A stretch of DNA of 64,000 nucleotides, taken from the NCBI GenBank assembly GCA_050944685.1, contig JBMNRP010000002.1, positions 1 through 64,000 on the forward strand, in the 5' to 3' direction. Below are positions 23,821 through 33,411 of this stretch, piece after piece. Every line of letters begins with the position of its first letter. The first letter of the stretch is position 1. The translations under genes and the position numbers were made by a program. Source of the stretch: CADBRN01 sp050944685. GTDB taxonomy: Bacteria; Bacillota; Clostridia; Lachnospirales; Lachnospiraceae. The notes below the pieces were generated by a model. The model saw only the letters and a list, made by a program, of their open reading frames with translations. It was not told where the DNA came from and ran no database searches.

Positions 23821-24602
23821 TTGTCTTTCATCCGGAACAGAGCCAATCCGCTCAGCGCCACGATCCCGATCCCCGCCAGACAGAACCACAGACGGTAATG
23901 GGGAATGACAGAAAGCGCGGAAGAGGGAATCCTCGCGGAAACGAGCTGCGCCGCATTGACCGCCGCGTGGCAGACGACCGGCACGATCAGTGTCCGGGTG
24001 CGCTCGTAAAGGGCGGCGAGCATCAGCCCCAGAACGGTGGCGAACAGAAACTGAACCATATTCATGTGATAGAGACCGAAGAGCAGAGCCGAAAGAACCA
24101 CCGCCCGGTTCACACCGAGATAATTCCTTGCCCGGCGGTATGTCATACCGCGGAAAATCTCTTCCTCCGCGAGCGGCGCGAGGACGACGGTCACGATGAT
24201 AAGAAGTACGATATTCTGCCCCTGAAAGGAGACCGAGGCCGCCTGGTCATAGGCGGGAAACAGGTCCGGAATGGGGCTCTGATAAATCAGAAAGGAGATC
24301 AGCTCACCGGCAGAAACCGTAAAAAGAAGCGAGGCCGCGAGGACGGCGGGGCTCACGCTCATGGCGTCCGCACCGAAACGGTTTTCGTCCATACGGAACT
24401 GCTTTCTCTGATAGATAAGTGACCAGAGATAATAGATAATATTGATCAAAAGCGGCGAGGCCTTCAGAAACATGTACCAGAATCCGGATTCTGCCGGCAC
24501 GAGAACCGACAAAATCAGCACAATTACCGTCGCCAGAATCATCAGCATCAAAAAAGATACGAAGGGATAGAGCACATCCCAGATTTTTCTGCCTCTGTTC
24601 AA
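23817..24602 (-). CDS. CPBP-family intramembrane metalloprotease (Abi family)
   Basis: 261 residues with about seven hydrophobic segments. The CPBP motifs are EEEIFRGMTYRRAR (motif 1, the EExxxR glutamates) and FGLYHMNMVQFLFATVLGLML (motif 2 His and motif 3). Family members are Rce1-like membrane proteases, sometimes linked to bacteriocin self-immunity. TTG start at 24602 with GGAGG ten bases upstream. The stop codon lies inside the right 41-bp repeat, so the insertion may have altered its 3' end. It is the last of a minus-strand series starting at hisS or earlier. Confidence 0.88.
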   Translation of the reverse strand: MNRGRKIWDVLYPFVSFLMLMILATVIVLILSVLVPAESGFWYMFLKASPLLINIIYYLWSLIYQRKQFRMDENRFGADAMSVSPAVLAASLLFTVSAGELISFLIYQSPIPDLFPAYDQAASVSFQGQNIVLLIIVTVVLAPLAEEEIFRGMTYRRARNYLGVNRAVVLSALLFGLYHMNMVQFLFATVLGLMLAALYERTRTLIVPVVCHAAVNAAQLVSARIPSSALSVIPHYRLWFCLAGIGIVALSGLALFRMKDN

Positions 24603-24650
24603 TATCCGGTTTCCTCCATTTTTTCCCGGGAAACTCCCGGGAATGATCCG

Positions 24651-25328
24651 TCACGCGGACGCTGTGCCGGCGTCCAGGGAAAGAATAAGATTCCCGAGCT
24701 CTTCTGTCGTATCGACGATGTATTCCGCTCCCGCGGTCTCCAGCTCCTCCCGGCTTCCGTATCCGTAGGCGGTTCCGATGCTGTGTATCCCGCAGGATTT
24801 CGCTCCATGAATGTCATAGCAGCGGTCTCCCGCCATAAATACGCCGCTCTTCATGGCATCCGGATTTCTTCCCTTTACCATTTTTACAGCCATCCGGATG
24901 ATGTCCGGCTTTTCGACAATTGTCTCATCCTCTGTGGCTCCGGCCACGACCGGAAGGTATTCTGTGAGATGAAAATGATCCAGAATCCTCCTCACGAAAG
25001 GCTCCGGCTTGGAAGAAGCGACTCCGCAGAGGATACCGGCCTCATTCAGTTTTTGCAGCATTTCGGGGATTCCGGGGTACGGTTTGTTTTCAAAAATTCC
25101 GGTCGTTTCGTACCGGTCGCGGAAATCATGGACCGCCCGCTCTACCTGATCTTCCGTCATATTCCAGAGAGACCGGAAGGAGTCGTAAAGCGGCGGCCCG
25201 ACGCAGGAAAGAAGCTGCTCGAATGTGTAATCCCGGAAGCCCTGTTTCTTGAGAGCGTACTCGATGCTCCGGGTGATGCCGGGGGCGGATTCCGTCAGCG
25301 TGCCATCCAGGTCAAATAATATCAGCAT
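24651..25328 (-). CDS. HAD-superfamily phosphatase, phosphoglycolate phosphatase type
   Basis: 225 residues. HAD motif I is FDLDGTLTES at the N-terminus, motif II is VASSKP (about 102), and motif III is a Lys with MAGDRCYDIHGA (about 165). The alpha-helical cap lies between motifs I and II, as in Gph/PpaX enzymes. Substrates of this class are small phosphates such as phosphoglycolate or pyrophosphate; the exact one is not predictable. ATG at 25328 behind GAGGAGGAAG. Confidence 0.88.
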   Translation of the reverse strand: MLILFDLDGTLTESAPGITRSIEYALKKQGFRDYTFEQLLSCVGPPLYDSFRSLWNMTEDQVERAVHDFRDRYETTGIFENKPYPGIPEMLQKLNEAGILCGVASSKPEPFVRRILDHFHLTEYLPVVAGATEDETIVEKPDIIRMAVKMVKGRNPDAMKSGVFMAGDRCYDIHGAKSCGIHSIGTAYGYGSREELETAGAEYIVDTTEELGNLILSLDAGTASA

Positions 25329-25388
25329 TCGTGTTTTCTTCCTCCTCTTTTCGCGGTTTCTTCAGCAAAAGCCTCCGGAGTGATCCCG

Positions 25389-27152
25389 TTACATCCTCTC
25401 CGGTGCGGAAAATCCGAGTGCGTGAATAGCATCCTCGAGCACACGCATGGTCAGCTCAAGCAGTCCGACCCAGGAGCATTTCTGATCTGCATCCTCTTCC
25501 GTGAGAATCTTTGTCTCATGATAGAAGCTGTTCAGGTTATTGGACAGTTCATAGATGTAGGCGCAGAGACGGTGCGGCGCACGGTCGGCAAACGCATTCT
25601 CAAACGACTCATTGTAACGGGAGAGCTGCAGCATGAGGGTCTTTTCTCCCTCAGAGGCGGCCGGGAGAATCGGGCCGAAGCGGTCTCCTCCCTCTTCCCG
25701 ATACCGCGACAGAATCGATTTGATCCGGACAATGGTGTACAGAATATACGGTCCCGTATTGCCCTCAAATGACGTGAAGCGGTCGATATCGAAAATATAG
25801 TCTTTCGAAGCCTGGTTGGAGAGATCTCCGTATTTGACCGCGGAAAGTCCGACGATCTCGGATGTCTTTTCTGCGTCATCTCCCCGCACGCTGCGGTTCG
25901 CGACGATTTTTTTGTACATCTCGGAGTCAATATCATCCAGAAGAGTCTCCAGACGCATGACGCCGCCCTCGCGCGTCTTGAAGGGCTTTCCGTCCTTTCC
26001 GTTCATGGTGCCGAACCCGAGGAAGGAAAGTTTCACATCGTCGCTGACGATTCCCGTCTTTCTCGCACAGCGGAAAACCTGAGTAAAGTGCATCTCCTGC
26101 CGCTTGTCCACGACATACAGAATTTCATCCGGGTGGTAATCCTCCATCCGCATCACGATGGTGGCAAGGTCCGTCGTCGTGTACAGCGATGCCCCGTCCG
26201 ACTTCAGAAGAATGCAGGGCGGCACCTCTTTCGCGTCATTTTCCTCCGCGACGTCGACGACCAGAGCGCCCTGATCCTCGTAGGCATACCCTTCGTCCTT
26301 CATCTTCTGAATCATGGCGGGAATGTACGGCTGGGCGTCGGACTCCGCTTTCCACAGATCGAATTCCACGTCCAGACGGCTGTAATTCCTCTTCAGATCC
26401 GCGACGGAGACCTTCATGATCTGCTGCCAGAGAGCTTTGTAGCCGCGGCGCCCCTCCTGAAGCTCATGGGTGGCCGCGAGCGCCTTCTCTTTATACGCTT
26501 CGTCGGCCTTGGAGCGGGCGCTCGCTGCGGGATAGATCTCTTCCAGCTCGCCGATGGTAAAGGGGGCCTCCTCCGGGTAGTCCCCGTCAAAGTCCGGATC
26601 AAAGTACGGAAGCTCCGGCATACGCTCGCTCATTTCTGTGATGATGAGCCCCATCTGCAGACCCCAGTCCCCGAGATGGACATCGCCGATCATCCTGTGA
26701 CCGAGCCGTCTTCCCATCCTTTTGATGCTCTCGCCGATGATGGCGGAACGCAGATGTCCGACGTGAAGAGGCTTGGCAACATTCGGTCCGCCGTAATCAA
26801 TAATAATAGTTTCAGGGTGGTCTGTGACATGGAGCGAAAGCTCCGGATCCTTTCCCATCTCATTCAGATAATCCGCGAGAAAAGTCTCGTTCAGCTTCAG
26901 ATTGATGAATCCGGGCCCGGCCACGCTGACCTCACTGAACAAATCATTGTCCCGCATCGCTTCCGCGGCTTTCTCCGCGATCTGCCGCGGCGCGCACCCG
27001 TACTCTTTCTTCGCCGCCATCGCCCCGTTGCATTGATACTCGCACAGGTCCGGGCGATTTGAGATCACGACCTTCGCATATTTCGGGTCATAGCCGGCTT
27101 TCTCAAACCCCGCGGCGGCGGCCTTTTCTATCTGTTCAATGATCCGTTTCAT
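25389..27152 (-). CDS. argS: Arginyl-tRNA synthetase
   Basis: 587 residues from the ATG at 27152 (GGGAG upstream); the longer frame overlaps the CBS gene and is not used. A class I synthetase attaching Arg to tRNA-Arg. The N-terminal Add-1 tRNA-binding domain is followed by the HIGH motif (GGPNVAKPLHVGHLRS, about 125). The catalytic domain lacks a standard KMSKS, as in most ArgS (FKTREGGV region). A C-terminal DALR anticodon-binding domain ends the protein. Its start overlaps the end of the CBS-domain gene by 17 bases. Confidence 0.97.
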   Translation of the reverse strand: MKRIIEQIEKAAAAGFEKAGYDPKYAKVVISNRPDLCEYQCNGAMAAKKEYGCAPRQIAEKAAEAMRDNDLFSEVSVAGPGFINLKLNETFLADYLNEMGKDPELSLHVTDHPETIIIDYGGPNVAKPLHVGHLRSAIIGESIKRMGRRLGHRMIGDVHLGDWGLQMGLIITEMSERMPELPYFDPDFDGDYPEEAPFTIGELEEIYPAASARSKADEAYKEKALAATHELQEGRRGYKALWQQIMKVSVADLKRNYSRLDVEFDLWKAESDAQPYIPAMIQKMKDEGYAYEDQGALVVDVAEENDAKEVPPCILLKSDGASLYTTTDLATIVMRMEDYHPDEILYVVDKRQEMHFTQVFRCARKTGIVSDDVKLSFLGFGTMNGKDGKPFKTREGGVMRLETLLDDIDSEMYKKIVANRSVRGDDAEKTSEIVGLSAVKYGDLSNQASKDYIFDIDRFTSFEGNTGPYILYTIVRIKSILSRYREEGGDRFGPILPAASEGEKTLMLQLSRYNESFENAFADRAPHRLCAYIYELSNNLNSFYHETKILTEEDADQKCSWVGLLELTMRVLEDAIHALGFSAPERM

Positions 27153-27564
27153 TTTTTTCTCCCAATTTAATGTTTTGATAGCAATATTCAATGATTGACT
27201 TTCGGGAGACGATTCCGATGAATACATCATTGTCGTCGACTACCGGAACGAAATTCTGATTCATGGCGGCGGAGATCAGATCCTCCACCTTCGCGTCCGC
27301 CCGGACAGGGCTGTACTTCCAGCGTCTCTTTACCCTGGTGATGCGCTCCTTTCCCTGCGGAAGAGAATTCTCCCGGATATCCGAGCGGAGCTTCCGCAGA
27401 AGATCTCCCTCAGTGAGCGTGCCGATGTATTTTCCGTCGCGGTCAAGCAGCGGAACTGCCGTGTATCGGTACTCCTCCATCTCATCAAGTGCCTCCAGGA
27501 TCGTGCAGTCGTTGTAAAGATAAGCGGTCTCCTGCTTGGGAATCAGGAAAAACAGAATATTCAT
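27136..27564 (-). CDS. CBS-domain pair protein
   Basis: 142 residues made almost entirely of two CBS domains (YRYTAVPLLDRDGKYIGTLTEGDLL and NQNFVPVVDDNDVFIGIVSRKSII). Such stand-alone pairs bind adenine nucleotides or S-adenosylmethionine and act as regulatory modules. The partner is not evident; argS follows with overlapping ends, so the two are co-expressed. ATG at 27564. Confidence 0.9.
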   Translation of the reverse strand: MNILFFLIPKQETAYLYNDCTILEALDEMEEYRYTAVPLLDRDGKYIGTLTEGDLLRKLRSDIRENSLPQGKERITRVKRRWKYSPVRADAKVEDLISAAMNQNFVPVVDDNDVFIGIVSRKSIIEYCYQNIKLGEKNETDH

Positions 27565-27656
27565 CGTTTTTGGTCACCCCTAATATGAATAAAGCTGAAA
27601 CAGTTTCTTTCTGTATGGAATCATCTGATGCAGAAATGCTGCAACGCTGCTCTGAA

Positions 27657-28586
27657 TTATCTTCCGCGCGATGCGCGGACGTCCAGCCATGTCAGGATGT
27701 CTTCCGATACGGCATCCCGGTCGTCCTCGAAAAGCAGCTCATTCCGGTCTCCCTCATAGAGCCGGATCGTGACATCCCGGAGATGATTCTGAAGATACTG
27801 AAGATATATTGTGCGGACTCCGTCGCCGTTTCCCCCGAACGGATCGCTTTTCCCCCCGATCAGAAAGATCGGAAGCCCTTTGACGATTTTCCGGAGATAC
27901 ATCGGATTCTGCGTAAACTCCGCACACCGGAACATCTCGCGATAGGCATTTACCGTCAGGCGGAAATGATTCCACGGGTTTTTATCCAGCAGCGAAATCG
28001 CATCCGGATTTTTCGTCATCCAGCCGAAGGGGGATTCCGGGAAGGCCGACTCGAGCGGTCCGTACACGAGATCGTGCAGCTTCTGGCTGCGAAAATCCCA
28101 TCCTTTCAGTTTTCCCGCAATCAGCGCGTTCCTTTTCCCGCTGCGCAGAAAGGCTTTGGGAAAAATTCCGCTGCCGCAGAGAATGACTCCGTTCAGCTCC
28201 TCGCCGAACATCATCAGATATTCCTGCAGGAGCATTGCCCCGAATCGCTGGCCGAAAAGAAAATAGGGAGCGTCCGGATATTTTTCGGCGGTCATGATAA
28301 AGAGGTTCCGGATGTCTGTGATCAGACACTCAACTCCTTTTTCCTTCGCAAAATATCCGTGCATTTCCTCGCTTACCACCGACGATCCGTGGCCGAGGAG
28401 ATCGCATCCCGTCACACAGTATCCGCGGTCCGCGAGGAACCGGGCGAATTCTTCATACTGGCCGGCATATCCGCGCATCCCGTGAACCAGCTGCACAACG
28501 CCCTTCGGTTTCCCCTCCGGATTCCACCGGACAGCGTGAATCTGCGTTTTCTGATCCCGGGACGGGTATGTAAATTCTTCTTTCAT
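27657..28586 (-). CDS. Alpha/beta-hydrolase (monoacylglycerol-lipase-like) without catalytic Ser and His
   Basis: 309 residues from the ATG at 28586, one base after the aspS stop, so probably translationally coupled. The overall pattern is a lysophospholipase / monoacylglycerol lipase: QLVHGMRGYAGQYEEFARFL, DLLGHGSS, GGKSDPFGG. But the nucleophile elbow, normally GHSMG, reads GQRFG with Arg (CGA) in place of Ser. The catalytic His segment, normally EGxRHE, reads EGDRNE with Asn. Only the acid Asp remains. It is most likely a non-hydrolytic binding protein or a decaying enzyme. The open frame is intact and of full length, which argues for retained function. Confidence 0.85.
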   Translation of the reverse strand: MKEEFTYPSRDQKTQIHAVRWNPEGKPKGVVQLVHGMRGYAGQYEEFARFLADRGYCVTGCDLLGHGSSVVSEEMHGYFAKEKGVECLITDIRNLFIMTAEKYPDAPYFLFGQRFGAMLLQEYLMMFGEELNGVILCGSGIFPKAFLRSGKRNALIAGKLKGWDFRSQKLHDLVYGPLESAFPESPFGWMTKNPDAISLLDKNPWNHFRLTVNAYREMFRCAEFTQNPMYLRKIVKGLPIFLIGGKSDPFGGNGDGVRTIYLQYLQNHLRDVTIRLYEGDRNELLFEDDRDAVSEDILTWLDVRASRGR

Positions 28587-28587
28587 A

Positions 28588-30402
28588 TTATTCAGGTTTT
28601 TCTCCGGAGTCCTGCGCGGTTTCACAAACTGAGATTCCCAGCTCCTCCAGCTGCTTTTCCGCGACGGGAGACGGAGCCTCCGTCATCAGGCAGGACGCGT
28701 CCTTGACTTTCGGGAAGGCGATCACGTCCCGGATCGTATCGGCGCCGGCCATCAGCATGACCAGACGGTCGAGCCCGTAAGCCAGCCCGGCGTGTGGCGG
28801 AACTCCGTATCTGAAGGCGGTCAGGAGAAAGCTGAACTGCTCCCATGCCTGTTCTTTCGTAAAGCCGAGCACTTCGAACATCTTCTCCTGAATATCATCC
28901 TGATGGATTCGGACGGATCCGCCTCCGATCTCGTTTCCGTTGAGAACGATATCGTATGCCTTCGCGCGTACAGAACCCGGGTCGCTGTCGATGCGGTCCC
29001 AGTCCTCTTCCATCGGCATGGTAAACGGATGGTGCATCGCGACATAGCGGTTTTCCTCGTCAGACCACTCCAGAAGCGGGAATTCGGTGATCCAGACGAA
29101 ACGGAATTCCTTCGGATCGATCAGACCCATCTGTTCCGCAAACTGAAGCCGGAGAGCTCCCAGTACGTTCCAGACGATCTTGTTGCGGTCGGCAGCGAAG
29201 ATCAGGAGATCTCCCGGCTGGCCGTCCAGCGCCCGGATAAGCGAAGCGGTTTCTTCCTCAGTAGAGAATTTGGCGAACGAGGACTTGACGGTACCGTCCT
29301 CGTGAAGCGCGATATACATCAGACCGCCGGCCCCGCATCCCTTCGCGAACTCGACGAGCTTGTCAATTTTCTTTCTGGAAAGACCGCCCTGACCTTTGAC
29401 GTTGATTCCGCGGACCGATCCGTCACGTTTTTCCAGCGCCTTCCGGAATACCGGAAATGAAGAATCCCGGACCAGATCTGAGACATCATGCAGTTCCATG
29501 CCGAACCGGAGATCCGGCTTGTCCGAGCCGAAGCGGTCCATGGCTTCCTGCCAGGACATGCGCTGAATGGGAAGAGGTACGTCAACTCCGAGCGCATTTT
29601 TGAAAAGGTACTGCAGGAAGCGCTCATTCACATCAATTACGTCGTCCACATCGACAAAAGAGAGCTCCATATCGATCTGTGTAAATTCCGGCTGGCGGTC
29701 CGCGCGCAGGTCCTCGTCACGGAAGCAGCGGGCGATCTGAATGTAACGGTCAAAGCCCGAACACATCAGAAGCTGCTTGAACAGCTGCGGGGACTGCGGG
29801 AGAGCGTAAAAACTGCCGGGATGCACGCGGCTCGGAACCAGATAGTCCCGCGCCCCTTCGGGTGTGGACTTTCCGAGCATCGGCGTCTCGATCTCCAGAA
29901 ATCCTTCGCTGTGGAAAAACTCCCTGGTCAGATAGGCGATCTTCGACCGGAGCATCATATTTCTCTGCATATCCGGGCGTCGAAGGTCGAGATATCTGTA
30001 TTTCAGACGAACCTCGTCGCGCGTTTTGCTGTTCTCTTCCACCGGGAACGGAGGCGTCTCCGCCTCGGAAAGGATACGGAGATTTTCCGCCCGCACCTCC
30101 ATCGTTCCGGTTGCAAGCTTCGTATTGACCGCGCCGGCACGCTTCTGAACTTTCCCCTGAACCGCAATCACAAACTCACTGCGGAGCGTCGCCGCTTTCG
30201 CGAAACCCTCCTCGTCGATCGGTCCGTTCTCGAAGATAATCTGCATGATACCGCTGCGGTCCCGCAGATCCACGAAAATAATTCCTCCCTTGTTGCGGCT
30301 CCGCTGGACCCATCCCATCAGCGTAACCGTGCTCCCGATTCTGTCTTCCGTTACTTCGGCGCAGCGGCAGGTACGCCGCAGACCCTTCATTGATTCTGCC
30401 AT
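28588..30402 (-). CDS. aspS: Aspartyl-tRNA synthetase
   Basis: 604 residues, typical of the bacterial type with a GAD insertion. An N-terminal OB-fold anticodon-binding domain (about 1-110, VTLMGWVQRSRNKGGIIFVDLRDRSG) precedes the class II catalytic core. Motif 2 lies in the CFRDEDLRADRQPEFTQID region, and motif 3 is GLAYGLDRLVML near the C-terminus. ATG at 30402 after AGGAGA. It forms a tandem with hisS (100 bp upstream), the usual Firmicutes hisS-aspS pair. Confidence 0.97.
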   Translation of the reverse strand: MAESMKGLRRTCRCAEVTEDRIGSTVTLMGWVQRSRNKGGIIFVDLRDRSGIMQIIFENGPIDEEGFAKAATLRSEFVIAVQGKVQKRAGAVNTKLATGTMEVRAENLRILSEAETPPFPVEENSKTRDEVRLKYRYLDLRRPDMQRNMMLRSKIAYLTREFFHSEGFLEIETPMLGKSTPEGARDYLVPSRVHPGSFYALPQSPQLFKQLLMCSGFDRYIQIARCFRDEDLRADRQPEFTQIDMELSFVDVDDVIDVNERFLQYLFKNALGVDVPLPIQRMSWQEAMDRFGSDKPDLRFGMELHDVSDLVRDSSFPVFRKALEKRDGSVRGINVKGQGGLSRKKIDKLVEFAKGCGAGGLMYIALHEDGTVKSSFAKFSTEEETASLIRALDGQPGDLLIFAADRNKIVWNVLGALRLQFAEQMGLIDPKEFRFVWITEFPLLEWSDEENRYVAMHHPFTMPMEEDWDRIDSDPGSVRAKAYDIVLNGNEIGGGSVRIHQDDIQEKMFEVLGFTKEQAWEQFSFLLTAFRYGVPPHAGLAYGLDRLVMLMAGADTIRDVIAFPKVKDASCLMTEAPSPVAEKQLEELGISVCETAQDSGEKPE

Positions 30403-30502
30403 ATTATCTCCTTTATTTCATCCGGACCTCTAACAGCTCCTCTGATCTGAAATGTATTCCTCTTTATAGCAATCCTAACCGCTGTCGCGGCTCCTAAAAA
30501 GC

Positions 30503-31750
30503 TCAGGCGAACACTTCCCGGATATCGGTGTACCCCTCGTCCTGCAGCTGCTGTTTCTGGAATTTTTTGTTCTTTTTCATCTCCAGAACATTGACCGTAA
30601 CGCCCCTTGCACGCTCTTTCATGGCATCGGCGATGGCATCTCTCTTCTGTTCCGGTGAGAGCTTTTTGTCCAGGAGATACGCTTTTTTCTCCGGACTTCC
30701 CGGAACCTGGAAATTCCGCTCAAGCAGCAGCATGATGATTCGCTCAAAGCCGATGGAAAATCCGCAGGCCGGAACTTTCTGTCCGATAAACTTTTCAATC
30801 ATGCCGTCATACCGGCCGCCGCCTCCGACAGACCCGCCGTATTCGTCCATGGAAATCTCAAAAATGGGGCCCGTGTAATAGGACATTCCGCGGACAAGCG
30901 TCGGATCAAACACGATCCGGAAATCCGCCGTCCGGACCGCTTCGACACTGTCCATGATCTCGATCAGTTCGTCGGCGTACTTCGGATCAAGAAAATCGCC
31001 GAGCGCGTCGCGTACCGCACGAACGCCGTCTGTATCCGGAGACGACGCATGAAACAGGTTCATATATTTTTCGACCGACTCCCTGGCAAAGCCCTGCCCC
31101 AGCAGATCCTCCGCCACGCCGTCCTCGCCGATCTTATCCATTTTATCCAGCGTAATGAACACATCGTCCCAGGACTCTTCCGGGAATCCGCAGCTGGCAG
31201 CCATCGCCTTCAGGATGCGGCGGTCATTAATGCGGATCGTAAAATGATCGAAACCGATTTTGCCGAGCAGCGTGGTGGTCGCGGTAATCAGCTCAATCTC
31301 CGCAAGGTCCGAAGGCTCCCCGAGAATATCGATATCGCACTGCATGAACTGGCGGAATCTTCCGCGCTGCGGCCGGTCCGCGCGCCACACATTGCCGATC
31401 TGAAGCGCCTTGAACGGGGACGGAAGCACGGCCGTATTGTTGGAGTAGTAGCGGCAGAGCGGAACCGTCAGGTCATAGCGGAGTCCGCCGTCCACCAGAT
31501 CCAGTTCTGTTTTCGCCTCGTCGAGTTTCAGCTTCTCTCCTCTCTTTAAAATCTTGAAGATCAGCTTCTCGTTCTCTCCGCCGGATTTGCTGTTCAGGTT
31601 TTCGATGTGCTCGACACAGGGAGTCTCCATCGAAGTGAACCCGAATGTCGCGTATGTTTTTTTGATCATTCCGATCACGTAATCGCGGATCTCCATCTCA
31701 CGGGGAAGGATATCCTTCATTCCGGTAACCGGTTTTTTCTTCAGAGCCAT
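30503..31750 (-). CDS. hisS: Histidyl-tRNA synthetase
   Basis: 415 residues, class II. N-terminal GMKDILPREMEIRDYVI; motif 2 QIGNVWRADRPQRGRFRQFMQCD; the HisA signatures LVRGMSYYTGPIFE and GGGRYDGMI; motif 3 ACGFSIGFERI; C-terminal anticodon domain. It charges tRNA-His, and as an HxGQR-RFRQ type it is a bona fide synthetase rather than HisZ. ATG at 31750 with AAGGAAG. No T-box leader fits in the 112-bp upstream gap. Confidence 0.97.
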   Translation of the reverse strand: MALKKKPVTGMKDILPREMEIRDYVIGMIKKTYATFGFTSMETPCVEHIENLNSKSGGENEKLIFKILKRGEKLKLDEAKTELDLVDGGLRYDLTVPLCRYYSNNTAVLPSPFKALQIGNVWRADRPQRGRFRQFMQCDIDILGEPSDLAEIELITATTTLLGKIGFDHFTIRINDRRILKAMAASCGFPEESWDDVFITLDKMDKIGEDGVAEDLLGQGFARESVEKYMNLFHASSPDTDGVRAVRDALGDFLDPKYADELIEIMDSVEAVRTADFRIVFDPTLVRGMSYYTGPIFEISMDEYGGSVGGGGRYDGMIEKFIGQKVPACGFSIGFERIIMLLLERNFQVPGSPEKKAYLLDKKLSPEQKRDAIADAMKERARGVTVNVLEMKKNKKFQKQQLQDEGYTDIREVFA

Positions 31751-31862
31751 AATGTTCTTCCTTTCTTCGGCGCGGCCGCGAAGGAACCGCGCTTATTCCT
31801 TATTATACAGAGGCCGGTTTCCTCCCCGGAAATCCGGATCCAGAACGGGGTCTTCTGAAACC

Positions 31863-33362
31863 TCATTCATGAAGAGCCGGGAATAATCCCGTCTCTTCCG
31901 CTTTTTTCCGCTTTCGCTCGATCATCTCATCGGTACGGGAAAGGTATTCGCGGAGATCCTTGACATCCGCCGCACGTTCGACGCGCCCGTCATCCAGAAT
32001 AAACTTCGAGGCCGCTCCGCAGCCCGCCCCGAGGATGGTCTGTCTTTCCTCCATGATCATGATATTGTAAAGGCACTCGCAGCCCGGCCGCGCGTACCCG
32101 ACATTTTCAAAATTGCCCGCCATATTTTTCTGGCGATACAGATAGTACGGATTCATGTCCATCCGCTTTGCCGCGTCCGCCGCCATCTCCATGATTTCCG
32201 GAGAATTCCGGAAGGAAATGTCTGCGTACTCGTCGCGGAACAGATTCAGCCGGGCGGCTCTTTTCAGGGCAAGTGAATGGACGGTCAGGCCGTCCGGACG
32301 AAGCTTCCCGATTTCGCAGAGCGTCTGCCCCACTTCTTCGACTCCCTCGCCCGGGAGACCGACAATCATGTCCATATTGATATTGGAAAACCCGGCCTCA
32401 CGCGCTTCTTCGAAGGCTCGCCTCACATCATCCGCGGTGTGGCGCCTTCCGATCACGTCAAGTGTCTTCTGGTTCATGGTCTGCGGATTGATGGAGATGC
32501 GGCTCACGCTGTGCTCGGAGAGCACCTTCAGCATGTCCCGGGAAATCGTATCCGGGCGCCCCGCTTCCACGGTGAATTCCAGCGCGGAATCCATCGGAAA
32601 GGTCTCCTCCAGAAACGCGAGGAGCGAATCCATCTGCTCCGGAGAAACAGAGGTCGGAGTTCCTCCTCCCATGTAGACGCAGATCAGTTTTTTCCCCTCT
32701 GCCATTCTTCGGACGGCAGAAAGCTCTTTTTTCAGAGCGGCGAGGTAAGGCTCCACAAAACCGGAAAACCGGTCGATCGGGTGCGACCCGAACGTACAGT
32801 AGAGACAGATCGAAGGGCAGAACGGAATGTCCACATACAGGCTGTATCCGTCGGGGCAGGGAACACCGGAGAGGATATCTTCCTCGCGCTTCGCGATTTC
32901 GCACGCGAGAGCTGCCTTTTCCGCGCTTACGCGGTAATCCCTGCGCATCCTCACGGCCGCCTCCGCCTCCGTCATGCCTTCGCGAAGAAAACCGGTCGCA
33001 AGCTTGACCGGCCGGATCCCGCAGAGATCTCCCCAGGGAAGCTCTCTTCCGGTTTTTGCGGCCAGACTCGAATAAACCAGCTTCTTCAGCTGGTTCTTCG
33101 TCTTCAATCTGTTCTCCGGGGCAATCAGCTTTGTCTCGCCGGCAGGCACATCATTCCTCACGGTTCCGGTCCGGTCTCCGATGGCAAAAGAAACGCGGTC
33201 CGATTCCACTCGAACCGTGAAAACCAGATCCGGAAACCATCCGTCCGGAGAAGCTTCCGTTCCGCAGAGCACTCGAATCTCCGCGCCCGGATAAAAAGCC
33301 TGGATCAGATGATATATGTCATATTCAAACTGCCTGGGTATCAGGCGAATTTCAATCTTCAT
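31863..33362 (-). CDS. hemZ: HemZ-type radical SAM protein (coproporphyrinogen dehydrogenase family)
   Basis: 499 residues from the ATG at 33362; the longer frame runs over the upstream MBL gene. A roughly 150-residue N-terminal extension precedes a HemN-like radical SAM core with YVDIPFCPSICLYCTFGS. The CxxxCxxC cluster is present; HemN itself has a different fourth Cys context. Downstream come GGGTPT and the SINPQTMN segment. The HemZ group is annotated as oxygen-independent coproporphyrinogen oxidase, but many anaerobes carrying it make no haem, so the true activity may differ (HemW-like haem chaperone or another methyl/radical reaction). It is placed between the MBL-fold gene and hisS. 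Confidence 0.85.
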   Translation of the reverse strand: MKIEIRLIPRQFEYDIYHLIQAFYPGAEIRVLCGTEASPDGWFPDLVFTVRVESDRVSFAIGDRTGTVRNDVPAGETKLIAPENRLKTKNQLKKLVYSSLAAKTGRELPWGDLCGIRPVKLATGFLREGMTEAEAAVRMRRDYRVSAEKAALACEIAKREEDILSGVPCPDGYSLYVDIPFCPSICLYCTFGSHPIDRFSGFVEPYLAALKKELSAVRRMAEGKKLICVYMGGGTPTSVSPEQMDSLLAFLEETFPMDSALEFTVEAGRPDTISRDMLKVLSEHSVSRISINPQTMNQKTLDVIGRRHTADDVRRAFEEAREAGFSNINMDMIVGLPGEGVEEVGQTLCEIGKLRPDGLTVHSLALKRAARLNLFRDEYADISFRNSPEIMEMAADAAKRMDMNPYYLYRQKNMAGNFENVGYARPGCECLYNIMIMEERQTILGAGCGAASKFILDDGRVERAADVKDLREYLSRTDEMIERKRKKAEETGLFPALHE

Positions 33363-33411
33363 CTGGATTACACAATATCTGTACAGAAACCATCCCGACC
33401 GGAACAGCACG

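Noticed and set aside
30403..30502. Separate promoter or RNA between hisS and aspS
   Set aside because: No consensus promoter or hairpin found; treated as an operon gap.
31751..31862. T-box leader before hisS
   Set aside because: The 112-bp gap is too short and lacks the T-box sequence.
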